This document shows positions 55,001 through 63,926 of a DNA stretch of 64,000 nt, piece by piece (within the stretch, counting starts at the first letter, position 1; the number at the start of each line of letters is the position of its first letter). The position numbers were made by a program, and so were the translations under genes. The DNA is from Akkermansiaceae bacterium. Its GTDB lineage: Bacteria > Verrucomicrobiota > Verrucomicrobiia > Verrucomicrobiales > Akkermansiaceae. The notes under the pieces are model-generated. The model saw only the letters and a list, made by a program, of their open reading frames with translations, was not told the DNA's origin and ran no database searches. The stretch is from positions 3,891,226 to 3,955,225 of the forward strand of contig CP059069.1 of assembly GCA_017798145.1 (NCBI GenBank), given 5' to 3'.

Positions 55001-56333
55001 CCACCACGGGACCGATTCCCCGCGTGACGCCGGCATTTCCTTCGCCGCCCCGGCGATGGCGAACTTTTTCCCGCGCATCTTCGATCCTGTCCACAACGCA
55101 TCCGGCACCACCCCGACCGTCAGCCCCTATCTGGGCGACTATTTCTTCAACGGCAACGGCACGCTGCCGGACGGCGTGACGCCGAACCTGACGGCGAGCG
55201 ACCCGCATCACTTCGCCATCCTCGGGGCGGGGAACTCGGACGAATATTATCAGCGCACCAGCGGAATCAATCCGCCGAACTACCATGACCGGGGTGCCGG
55301 ATACGGCATCACCCGGGTCAACAAGACCACCCGCGAGATCACCTTCGAGAGCTGGCCCATCCATGCCGATCCGGAATACCCGCAGACCGGTTCGCAGTTC
55401 GCCGACTGGCCGCAGACGTACCGCCAGACCGACAACGACGGCCGCGTCCCCACCGGTTTCCTGCCTGTGATCGACACCCTCTGGCGCGAGAATCCGGTCG
55501 TCCGCGTATTCGATGAAACCAGCGGCGAGCTGGTCCATGCCATGCGCGTCCGCGGCACCCGCTACCGCCCGCCGGTGTATGACAACGGCACCACCTACCG
55601 CGTGGAGATCGCTTACGGGGACGCCCCGGTTTCGGAAACGCTCAACGGGCAGACCGCCGCCGTCGCGGGCGCTCCTGCGATCCAATATTTCGGCGCGGTG
55701 CAACCCTCCATCCTGCTGGGCGGCACCGCCACGCTGGAATGGGATGTCATTTCGCCGGCGACCCTCACCATCGACCAGGGGCTGGGCGATGTCCTGCCCC
55801 AGACCGTGGACGGCATCGGTTTCGCCCGGGTTTCCCCGCAGGTTGACACCACCTACACGCTCACCCTCAACGGCGGCGCAACCGCCACCACGACGGTTCG
55901 CGTGTTCGGCGGCCGGGCTGCTTGGGACGACGCCTATTTCACCCCGGCGGACAAGGCCGATCCGGAAATCTTCGGCGGCGGCAAGGATCCCGATGGCGAC
56001 GGCTTCAGCAACGACGAGGAGTTCCAATTCCAGACAAATCCCCGGGATTCTTCCTCAAGACCCAGGCTACAGGGCAGCGTGAAGCTGGAAGGGTCGCAGC
56101 TCACCGTGGATTTCGACATGTCCTACCCCGTGGATCCCGCCGCCGCGAAGCTGATTGTGGAGACCAGCCCCACATTGCAGGGCTGGCAGGAGGTTCCGGC
56201 CAACAGCTACGTGGAAACGGGACGGGAAAATTTCCCCTCCGTCGGAACCAGCCGGGTTCTGGTGCGCCTCACGGACACAGTGTCGTCATCCCATGACAGC
56301 CGTTTCTACCGGGCTCGGTGGGAGCTGAGATAG
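52026..56333 (+). CDS. Giant exported PhoD-like metallophosphoesterase with lectin-like and calcium-binding modules
   Basis: The 1435-residue protein has a signal peptide (MRKTNLLIAAGVASGMAGA). Residues about 20-600 hold at least two beta-sandwich, carbohydrate-binding-like modules (LSIEDSVEAWQMTPHVIAAG, LGVRTGVNTGTSSAGSRAGF). A metallophosphatase core follows with LAHGDQIYEG (Asp761), IPDDHDVFQGN (Asp809 to Asp812) and LAGDQHVATLAHHG (Asp985, His987). A calcium-binding thrombospondin-3-type motif DPDGDGFSNDEE starts at 1321. PhoD enzymes are usually about 500-600 residues, so this is far larger. It is the only gene behind operator c. The substrate may be a phosphorylated surface polymer (inference). 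Confidence 0.82.
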   Translation: MRKTNLLIAAGVASGMAGAKPIPILNPSGEVNPGTSPTAISNPAVIGWNGSGSGAQVIKSDTDFGNGAWRLSIEDSVEAWQMTPHVIAAGDAFSLRFDAAMFSGNLPGGGSGFVPTGTLVGGALRNGDFNDPAVTGNSFAELPEWQNLGGAQTTEASKTDLAFDGTRNAVMSNNGTRKFAVDTGHTLAAGEIFRVGFVWRDASNWDDAADTVAVTLYTTDSNTIDGARTVLQTLQSPASTQDSTYEQATLTFNAVAAAAAGKRLFAFFEGIDGNPANTTNIGFARLDNFTLERGTNQSTVPERQIIAELYVDDGGARLPVASRTYDFKTPVAKAWDHYHLAVPAAALDAHAGKTVGVRFRSNDQGIGNFQSFDNVRLDVWPTVSPDGSFSDNWNSTPNQTWAGPGYWANRLQDWEVSGNRVQCINGARERLTLHRPGTSIRGNGGNFTLGVRTGVNTGTSSAGSRAGFLLGAAPNVDWRGALLVHDGMGRDFGLFLGITGNGNLVIEDYSTGAVTALATSAVTGGFVQNTRLSLAATYNPAPGTYTLALTAFNSGGTQTGTVSFSVPSDRVLGAFGLLSHFGTSAATHWFDDFSGTGSALNPEPDRHLAIIGAMHTLSKGKLKLTAQLSPISLASSPSVALDTWNGSAWNQIATAPVDNTDNLSSYTATFSITGWNDKVDTPYRLRVSINGTDYPWTGTIRRDPVEKEKITLAMVTCQRINDGNLQNNGFDWSPVMLWHPHTQSYGHIAKHNPDVLLAHGDQIYEGQPTNKDSNSGATNRQLDYLYKWNLWVLQARELTRDIPTVAIPDDHDVFQGNLWGEGGVTTNTEALGGYVEPASWVKMVERTQTSNLPDPDPYNPVQPAPAVAQGIKVYFTGMTYGRLGFAILEDRKFKTGPNSPPSDPAQQHMLGERQHDFLREWNKDWRGQDLKLVVSQSPLAMLNTHASAGYNFRLTDRDAHGWPVHRRNDAWRLLRASRMFQLAGDQHVATLAHHGTDSPRDAGISFAAPAMANFFPRIFDPVHNASGTTPTVSPYLGDYFFNGNGTLPDGVTPNLTASDPHHFAILGAGNSDEYYQRTSGINPPNYHDRGAGYGITRVNKTTREITFESWPIHADPEYPQTGSQFADWPQTYRQTDNDGRVPTGFLPVIDTLWRENPVVRVFDETSGELVHAMRVRGTRYRPPVYDNGTTYRVEIAYGDAPVSETLNGQTAAVAGAPAIQYFGAVQPSILLGGTATLEWDVISPATLTIDQGLGDVLPQTVDGIGFARVSPQVDTTYTLTLNGGATATTTVRVFGGRAAWDDAYFTPADKADPEIFGGGKDPDGDGFSNDEEFQFQTNPRDSSSRPRLQGSVKLEGSQLTVDFDMSYPVDPAAAKLIVETSPTLQGWQEVPANSYVETGRENFPSVGTSRVLVRLTDTVSSSHDSRFYRARWELR

Positions 56334-56398
56334 AGGAAAGGGAAATGGGAGATTCGCTATGTCTGACTGCGGAGTCGTCCGCATGGCTTAAAGGCGCG

Positions 56399-56439
56399 AA
56401 AAAGCCGCCCCTCGCGGAATGATCCGGCAACAGGGCGGC
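56399..56439 (-). terminator. Rho-independent terminator
   Basis: On the reverse strand GCCGCCC (56439-56433) and GGGCGGC (56410-56404) form a 7-bp GC stem followed by five T (56403-56399). It lies 25 bp after the stop of the PEP-CTERM gene at 56464. The stem could also stop read-through from the forward phosphoesterase gene. Confidence 0.7.
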
Positions 56440-56463
56440 TGAGATTTCTTATTTCGGCTGTTC

Positions 56464-57162
56464 TCAGGCTGCACGGCGGCGGCGGAGCAGGGCGACGGCT
56501 CCGAGAGCAACAAGCGAGGCGGAGGCGGGTTCGGGAACCGCGTCAAATTGCGCCGTGAAGCCTTCGAAGTTGACGGTCGTCGCTCCGTCCACCGCATAGG
56601 TCACGAAGTTGCCTGAAATCGGATAGATGATTACATTGGGCGAACCGTTGGCGAAAGGTGTGGTTCCACCTCCATGGGTCAGAGTGCCAGATTCGCCGGT
56701 GGTCGTCAAATTGCCGATCCTCGTGTTGGTGAATCCTGTGAGCGATAGGCCCGTAAAACTTGAGCTTGTGAGTGCGATTGTGGCGGTGAGTGTCTCAGTC
56801 CCGCTGACAAAGTTGTCACCGCCGACCGCCACGTTGCCGAAAGTGTTGGTGAAGTTCACGGTGCTGGGCGTGCTTCCGTTTGTTGTCGAAGTGTAGGTGA
56901 CGGTGAATGTAAATGTTGCATTTGAGCCACCACCGACTGAGGTGAGGTCAACGCCCTGGACCGTGTAGGTGGTGGTGGGCAAACCGTTGTTCGAGGAAAT
57001 GGTTCCTGACGATGTGCTGAGCTCGCCAAATCCGGTTCCTGAGCCTCCGGATTGGGTGCCATTCGGGACGGTGTTTACTACCGTAATGGATACGGCGGCG
57101 GGCAGCGTGCCTGCGGAAGCGACGGCAAGCAGGAGGGTGATGATTGGATTTTTCATTTTCAT
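56464..57162 (-). CDS. Secreted PEP-CTERM sorting-domain protein behind operator d
   Basis: The 232-residue protein has a signal peptide (MKMKNPIITLLLAVASAGTL) and a Thr/Ser/Gly-rich body of apparent beta-strand repeats (TATIALTSSSFTGLSLTGFT). The PEP-CTERM tail is AVPEPASASLVALGA followed by a helix and RRRRAA. It is a single gene with its own terminator and an upstream operator-d element about 91 bp before its start. It is likely a surface or matrix protein made together with the polysaccharide-related genes. Confidence 0.88.
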   Translation of the reverse strand: MKMKNPIITLLLAVASAGTLPAAVSITVVNTVPNGTQSGGSGTGFGELSTSSGTISSNNGLPTTTYTVQGVDLTSVGGGSNATFTFTVTYTSTTNGSTPSTVNFTNTFGNVAVGGDNFVSGTETLTATIALTSSSFTGLSLTGFTNTRIGNLTTTGESGTLTHGGGTTPFANGSPNVIIYPISGNFVTYAVDGATTVNFEGFTAQFDAVPEPASASLVALGAVALLRRRRAA

Positions 57163-57252
57163 TGGGAGTTTCGGGATTTGGATTTCTTGATCGCGACGCC
57201 TAAGGCATCAACCGCCATTAAGCTTGATGGAGCTCAACCCCCGCGTCCATGA

Positions 57253-57292
57253 ATATTCATTGAACTTTCACGGATATCTCTTGAACTTTTTC
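57253..57292 (-). promoter_or_regulatory. Operator d upstream of the PEP-CTERM gene
   Basis: Two TTGAACTTT half-sites (AAAGTTCAA on the reverse strand) lie 21 bp apart (acttt at 57264 and 57285). Spacing and half-sites match operators a-c, but the spacer differs and the downstream GACTTG is absent. It sits in the 343-bp gap between the PEP-CTERM gene and the creB-like gene; the remainder of the gap shows nothing clear. Confidence 0.62.
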
Positions 57293-57505
57293 GTCACTTT
57301 TCTGAGGCGCATTGTTATCGGCTCTGGAGCGTGTGAGCCCAACCGATCCAAAGCTCTCGGCATGCTGCGCAGGTCTTCGCGCCGGCTCCTAAGCCCCGGC
57401 AGCCCGTTGAAGCCTTCCAGCTTCCGGATCCGGGTGGGTTGGCGAGGCCGGTGCCAGCCTCTCCTTTCTGCTACCGTCCCGCCGATTTCCGGATATGCTG
57501 CGGCC

Positions 57506-58192
57506 ATGCCCCGCCTGCTGCTTGTCGAAGACGAACCCGCGATCGCCGATACCCTGGTCTATGTTCTGGAGGGCGATTGCCATCGGGTGAGCCATGCGAT
57601 GACGGGCGTGGATGCGCTGGCCTTGCAGGAGGCGGAGCCGCATGAGCTGGCGATCCTCGATGTGGGCCTGCCGGACATGACGGGCTTCGACCTGTGCCGG
57701 AAGCTCCGCGAAAAATGGCCTATCCCGGTGATTTTCCTGACGGCGCGGGATGGGGAGATCGACCGGGTGCTTGGGCTGGAGATCGGGGGGGACGACTATG
57801 TGACGAAGCCGTTTTCCCCGAGGGAGGTTGCGGCGCGGGTGCGGGCGGTGCTGCGCAGGGCGGGCGCAGCGGCGGATGCGGCGAAATCGGCGGAGGGTGG
57901 CTTGAGTGTGGACGACGGAGCGAAGCGGATTCTCTGCGGCGGTGCGAGGCTGGATCTGACGGCACATGAGTTCAAGCTGGCGGCGGTGCTCATCGGGCAT
58001 CCGGGGCAGGTGTTTTCGCGCGACCAATTGCTCGACCATGCATGGGATGATCCGGGTGCGGTGACGGACAGGACGGTGGATGCGCATGTGAAAAGCCTGC
58101 GCGCGAAGCTGCGGGCCATGGTTCCGGGGGCGGAGGAGATGATCGTGACCCGGCGCGGGCTGGGGTATTCGTATTCGGCGCAGGGATCCTGA
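57506..58192 (+). CDS. OmpR-type response regulator, CreB-like
   Basis: The 228-residue protein has a receiver domain with the acidic pocket EDE (residues 8-10), phospho-acceptor Asp52 in ILDVGLPDMTG, and Lys in YVTKPFSPRE. A winged-helix DNA-binding domain follows (LTAHEFKLAAVLIGHPGQVF, then GAVTDRTVDAHVKSLRAKL). It pairs with the CreC-like kinase gene 151 bp downstream. CreBC in E. coli controls a small metabolic and stress regulon through tandem TTCAC tags. The ATG at 57506 is used; an upstream extension to 57224 is in frame but not conserved. Confidence 0.9.
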   Translation: MPRLLLVEDEPAIADTLVYVLEGDCHRVSHAMTGVDALALQEAEPHELAILDVGLPDMTGFDLCRKLREKWPIPVIFLTARDGEIDRVLGLEIGGDDYVTKPFSPREVAARVRAVLRRAGAAADAAKSAEGGLSVDDGAKRILCGGARLDLTAHEFKLAAVLIGHPGQVFSRDQLLDHAWDDPGAVTDRTVDAHVKSLRAKLRAMVPGAEEMIVTRRGLGYSYSAQGS

Positions 58193-58343
58193 GCATTGGG
58201 AAAAGGGGAGACACGGATGGAAACGAATCATTCAATGGGGTTCCCAAAGGTCGAATCATGATTTCACGCTTCGCTCAAGCCCAACTGCGTCTGCCGTGCC
58301 CTTCGGGTGCATCTGCGCTTGGGCTTCATGTTCCTTCCGCATC

Positions 58344-59789
58344 ATGAGGATTACCCGGATCACGCTCATCATCATCGCGCTGATCATCGGCGCGGGGTTC
58401 AACCTGTTGGTGAGGAAGCAGCTTGCGGATGTCGAGCCGCAGCTTTTCCAGGCGACCGAGGAGGCGATGGTGGACGCGGCGAACATCCTTTCCGCCGTTG
58501 CGGAACAGGGCTTCGGGGAGGATGGATTCGATCCAACGGCGCTGCGGAAGGCGATGGATGGGGCGCATGGGAAAGAGCTTGATGCGGAGATCCACAAGCA
58601 CACGAAGCGGAAGGTGGGGATGGATGTCTATGTGACGGATGCGGCGGGGATCGTGCTCTTCGATTCCGGCCATCCGGAAAGGGAGGGGCAGGATTTCTCG
58701 CGGGAGAACGATGTGTATCTGACGCTGCGGGGGAAATACGGTGCGCGCAGCAGCAGGTTGGTCGAGGAGGACGAAACAAGCTCGGTGCTGTATGTCGCAG
58801 CCCCCATCGGCGATCCGGGCAAGCCGCTCGGGGTGCTGGCGGCATACAAGGCGCAGGCGGATGTGCTGCCCATCATACGCCGCAGGATTTCGGAGATCTG
58901 GTGGGGCACCGGGCTGGTTGGGGGCGGGATCCTTTTCTGCGTGGGGGTTGTGTTCGTATGGCATTACCGTCCCATCTCGAAGCTCACGGAGTATGCCAGG
59001 GACATCGAGATGGGGAGACGGCGGCCGCTGCCTTCCCTGGGGCTGGGCAAGGAGGTGAACACGCTGGCGCGGGCGCTGGAGTCGATGCGCGAGTCGCTGG
59101 AGGGGCGGCAGTTCGCGGAGCGCTACGTGCAGACTCTGACGCATGAGATGAAAAGCCCGCTTGCGGCGATACGCGGTGCGGCGGAACTGCTCAACGAGGA
59201 TGCGGGTGCTATGAAGGAGGGCGACAGGAAACGGTTTCTCGGGAACATCTCGGCGGAGGCGGTCAGGGCGGACAGGCTGCTTGCGAAGCTGCTTGAGCTG
59301 TCCGTCATCGAGGGCAAGGCGGCGCTTGATGTCTCGGAGGTGATGGATCTGCGGCTGCTGTTGCAGAGGGTTGTTTCGGAATCCGGTGCGATGGCGGACC
59401 TGGCCGGGGTTTCCATCGGGTTGCTGGATTCGCCGCGGCCTGCGATGGCGCAGGGCGATCCTTTCATCCTGAGGGCGGCGATCACGAGCCTGCTGGAGAA
59501 TGCGGTGGATTTCTCGCCGGCCGGCGGGGTGGTGGCTGTGGGCGTGGAGCCGGGGAGGGATTTCCACCGCATCGTCATCGAGGACAGGGGTGAGGGGATC
59601 CCGGAGTATGCGCGGGATAAGGTTTTCGAGAGGTTCTTTTCCCTGCGCCACATGCGTAGCGGGAGGAAAGGCACGGGTCTGGGGCTGACCCTGGTCAGGG
59701 AGGCGGCGGTGCTACACCATGGCAGCGTGGCGATGGAAGCGGCGGAACCGCAGGGAACCCGGGCGGTGCTGTCCATCCCCGCGTGTTGA
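58344..59789 (+). CDS. CreC-like sensor histidine kinase
   Basis: The 481-residue protein has one N-terminal membrane helix, then a periplasmic sensor closely resembling CreC (VYVTDAAGIVLFDSGHPERE, DVYLTLRGKYGARSS, VLYVAAPIGDPG). After a second membrane helix (about 190-212) and a HAMP-like region comes the dimerisation domain with His267 in LTHEMKSPLAAIRG. The ATPase domain has the N-box LLENAVDFSP and GKGTGLGLT-type loops. The ATG at 58344 puts the membrane helix at the start. The resemblance in the sensor domain is unusually high for so distant a phylum. Confidence 0.9.
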   Translation: MRITRITLIIIALIIGAGFNLLVRKQLADVEPQLFQATEEAMVDAANILSAVAEQGFGEDGFDPTALRKAMDGAHGKELDAEIHKHTKRKVGMDVYVTDAAGIVLFDSGHPEREGQDFSRENDVYLTLRGKYGARSSRLVEEDETSSVLYVAAPIGDPGKPLGVLAAYKAQADVLPIIRRRISEIWWGTGLVGGGILFCVGVVFVWHYRPISKLTEYARDIEMGRRRPLPSLGLGKEVNTLARALESMRESLEGRQFAERYVQTLTHEMKSPLAAIRGAAELLNEDAGAMKEGDRKRFLGNISAEAVRADRLLAKLLELSVIEGKAALDVSEVMDLRLLLQRVVSESGAMADLAGVSIGLLDSPRPAMAQGDPFILRAAITSLLENAVDFSPAGGVVAVGVEPGRDFHRIVIEDRGEGIPEYARDKVFERFFSLRHMRSGRKGTGLGLTLVREAAVLHHGSVAMEAAEPQGTRAVLSIPAC

Positions 59790-59859
59790 AACATTTTGCG
59801 GGAATTTCACCGTAGCTTCATCAAACCCTCATCGGGGCGGGTTGCCATGAATCTGTCCG

Positions 59860-60621
59860 ATGCGAAACTTCCTTTCACCAAATGCAGAGAGCCTCAGGGC
59901 GCCTACGGCGGGCGAGATCGCTCGGACGGCGTGCGTGGCGCTCGTCGGCTTCGGCATCTACGGGCTGACGGTGGGCTGGTGGCGGGCGCCGATGATGGGG
60001 CTTTTCGTGGCGGTGAAAATGCCCTTGCTCATCGCCCTGACCCTGGGCTGCAACGGTTTGCTCAACGGCCTGTTAGGTCTGCTCATGGGCAGCGGGCTGG
60101 GTTTCAGGCAATCGCTGCACGCGCTGCTCAGCGCGTTCGCGATCTCCGGGCTCATCCTCGGATCGGTGGCTCCGGTGACGTTTTTCCTGGCGCTGAACGT
60201 GCCGGCGGCCGAGTCCACGGAGGCGGCTACCGCGCATTCCGCCTATCTGCTGATCCATGTCTTCCTGATCGCCGTGGCGGGTCTAGCGGGTGTGGTGAGG
60301 CTGCGGGGCTTGCTGGAGGGCTACACCGCATCGCCGGCCATCGCCCGCTCGACCTTGGGGGCATGGATCGCGGGGAACGCCTTTCTCGGGATGCAGTTTT
60401 CATGGATACTCCGCCCATTCTTCGGATCGCCAAGGCTGGAGGTGGCATTCCTCCGCGAGAACCCGATGGCGGGCAGTTTCCTTGAGGCCGTGTGGGGATC
60501 CCTCGAGCGCATCCTCGGCGGCATGGGCTTCGGGGCGGCCATCTTGGCTGCCGTCTGCGCCGGCATCGCCGCCATCGTGATTTTCCAGATCAGAAACGAA
60601 CACAGAAAGACAAAACCATGA
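59860..60621 (+). CDS. Conserved membrane protein following creBC
   Basis: The 253-residue protein has about five hydrophobic segments (including CVALVGFGIYGLTVGWWRAP, MGLFVAVKMPLLIALTLGC and FLIAVAGLAGVVRLRG) and a final tail anchor (AAVCAGIAAIVIFQ). It is not CreD, the usual fourth gene in enterobacterial cre operons: the sequence and topology differ. Its stop overlaps the next start by 4 bases (ATGA at 60618-60621). It may share ancestry with the next gene product. Confidence 0.7.
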   Translation: MRNFLSPNAESLRAPTAGEIARTACVALVGFGIYGLTVGWWRAPMMGLFVAVKMPLLIALTLGCNGLLNGLLGLLMGSGLGFRQSLHALLSAFAISGLILGSVAPVTFFLALNVPAAESTEAATAHSAYLLIHVFLIAVAGLAGVVRLRGLLEGYTASPAIARSTLGAWIAGNAFLGMQFSWILRPFFGSPRLEVAFLRENPMAGSFLEAVWGSLERILGGMGFGAAILAAVCAGIAAIVIFQIRNEHRKTKP

Positions 60622-61406
60622 ACGAGAATACCGAAAACAACGTTGTGACACCGCCGCCGCTCAACCCGGAAAGCTACGTGCCCATCCCGCCCGAACCCGG
60701 AATCCGCGATCTCTTCGAGGCGCTGCTCAGGCGCCCCGCCCAGCTCGCGGCGCACAAGGCGTGCGGTGGGGGGAACACCTTGCTGCGCTTCGGGCTGATC
60801 GCCGTGCTGTCGGTTGTGGTCTTCGGCTTCGTGCTGGGAACCTTCGCATACGGGGAGCAGCTCTGGGCGGCTCCCGTCAAACTCGGTGGCGGCCTGCTTT
60901 TCGCGGGCCTGATCTGTTTCCCCAGCCTCTACATTTTTTCCAGCCTTGCTGGATCGTCCGCATCGGCGGCGAAGATGGGAGGTCTGCTTGGCGGGATGCT
61001 GGCGCTTGCCGGGCTGCTGCTGCTGGGTTTCGCACCGGCGCTCTGGATCTTTGCGCAAGGGACTTCCTCCTTCGGCTTCATGGGATTCCTTGCGCTGGCC
61101 TCATGGCTTGTCGCGCTGGGCTTCGCGTTCCGTTTCATCCGCACAGCATTGAAGCAAACCGGTGCGACCCAGGCATTGCCCCTGCTCATCTGGTTCTCGA
61201 TCTTCCTGCTCGTGACGCTCCAGCTATCCACCACCCTTCGCCCCATCCTCGGCCGTTCCGACAAGTTCCTCATTGCGGAAAAGAAATTTTTCCTGATCCA
61301 CTGGGGGGAAACGATGCACAAGTCGCTGGATGCGCAGGCCAAGGGTGAGAAGCCATCGAAGCGCACTCCCGCGCGAAACGAGGATATGAATCCGTTTGTC
61401 GATTAG
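60618..61406 (+). CDS. Conserved membrane protein, possible distant paralogue of the preceding gene
   Basis: The 262-residue protein has a soluble, Pro-rich N-terminus (about 60 residues) followed by five or six hydrophobic segments. Its LWAAPVKLGGGLLFAGLI region resembles the WWRAPMMGLFVAVKMPLL region of the preceding protein, suggesting an old duplication. The start overlaps the preceding stop by 4 bases. It likely works with CreC/CreB as an envelope output, but no function is recognised. Confidence 0.7.
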   Translation: MNENTENNVVTPPPLNPESYVPIPPEPGIRDLFEALLRRPAQLAAHKACGGGNTLLRFGLIAVLSVVVFGFVLGTFAYGEQLWAAPVKLGGGLLFAGLICFPSLYIFSSLAGSSASAAKMGGLLGGMLALAGLLLLGFAPALWIFAQGTSSFGFMGFLALASWLVALGFAFRFIRTALKQTGATQALPLLIWFSIFLLVTLQLSTTLRPILGRSDKFLIAEKKFFLIHWGETMHKSLDAQAKGEKPSKRTPARNEDMNPFVD

Positions 61407-61564
61407 GGGTCTTGCCATCCGTGTGTGAATCCCTGCCGTATGAGGAATTTTCCTAGGATGAGTGAATCCATTCCTCGCTCCGCCCAAACCGATATCATCA
61501 CCGAGCATCCGCAGCATCAAGCGGGTGGGAAACCTCAAGCCCATGGTCTTCGGAGACTGAGTTT

Positions 61565-62455
61565 TCAGCCCCTCACCGCCGGGAATTTCCTCCTTGCGGC
61601 CACCCGCCAGATCGCGATGAGCACCACCACGGCGGCGACGAGTTCGTAGGTCTCGAATTTTTCCCCGAACCAGAAGAACGCCCCCACGGCCGTGAAAATG
61701 GGAAGGGTCATCTGGAGCGAGGAACCCTGCGCGATCGAGAGGCGTTGGTAGGCACTGGTCATGACCAGCTGCCCGAAGGTCACGAGAACCGCCCCGAGCG
61801 CCAGCAGCCCCCAGCCTGCGAATGGCAGCTCCGGGACATGCCCTGCGAACGGCAGCCCCATCAGCAGCGAACAGCTCGCCTGCGCGCCGTAGATCGTCGC
61901 GGGGTGCTCCTCGTTGCGCAGCTTGCGGATGATGACCACCACGAAACCCGCGGCAAAGGCCCCCAACAGACCGAGCAGGTCGTATCCCGATGGAGCGAGA
62001 TTCATATCCCCGTCGCTGAGGAAAACCACCAGCCCGCCCATCGCAACCACCAGCCAGCAGGAGGTCACGACCCTGACCTTTTCCTTCAGCCAGAATGCCG
62101 CGACCACCGTCGCGAACATCGGGTAGGTCAGGTTGATCACGATCGCGCGCCCCGCCCCAAGCTCCGGGATGGTGATGTAGAAGCAGATGATTCCCAGTCC
62201 GCCGATCAGCCCGCGCAATACCACGAGCCGGTTGGAAAACATCCGCCGCCATTCGAAGCCGCGCCCCCCCGTGTAGAAAACCACAAGGATCAGCACCCCT
62301 ACCAAGCCGCGGAACAGCGCGGCCATCCAGCCATCGGCTCCCGAAGTCACCAGAGAGGCGGCGCGTATCATGAGCGTGTTCCCGGCAAACAGCACCACGG
62401 AGGCAAGCATCCACATCACCCCTTTCAGATCCAGCTGCTCGTCTCCGCTCTCCAT
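61565..62455 (-). CDS. EamA/DMT-family transporter
   Basis: The 296-residue protein has ten predicted helices in two five-helix repeats typical of EamA exporters (LKGVMWMLASVVLFAGNTLM, AIVINLTYPMFATVVAAFWL, SIAQGSSLQMTLPIFTAVGA). The substrate is unknown; relatives export amino acids or small metabolites. I use the ATG at 62455; the frame is open to 62518, but those extra residues are non-hydrophobic and Arg/Gly-rich. Confidence 0.85.
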   Translation of the reverse strand: MESGDEQLDLKGVMWMLASVVLFAGNTLMIRAASLVTSGADGWMAALFRGLVGVLILVVFYTGGRGFEWRRMFSNRLVVLRGLIGGLGIICFYITIPELGAGRAIVINLTYPMFATVVAAFWLKEKVRVVTSCWLVVAMGGLVVFLSDGDMNLAPSGYDLLGLLGAFAAGFVVVIIRKLRNEEHPATIYGAQASCSLLMGLPFAGHVPELPFAGWGLLALGAVLVTFGQLVMTSAYQRLSIAQGSSLQMTLPIFTAVGAFFWFGEKFETYELVAAVVVLIAIWRVAARRKFPAVRG

Positions 62456-62589
62456 GCGCCCGCCCGCTTCTCGCCCGGCGAGGCTCTGAAAGCAAGCATC
62501 GCCGCGACATGCTGTCATTGATCGCCCGGTTTCCCCGCATGCGATCCATCCTTGACCCGCCGCAAAAGCCCGCCTAAACCCGGCGCCTC

Positions 62590-63786
<1,197 letters not shown>

Positions 63787-63926
63787 GCAAGGGTCCCTGG
63801 ACTCGGGAGAATGAGGGTGTGTTCGCCGCGGAGATCGCGGGCTTTCACGGACAAGGGAGCCTGGTTCCCGGTCTTGCCCCCGGAAAAATGCTTTCCAATC
63901 GGCGCGGGGCCTTTGATTTTCAGGCC

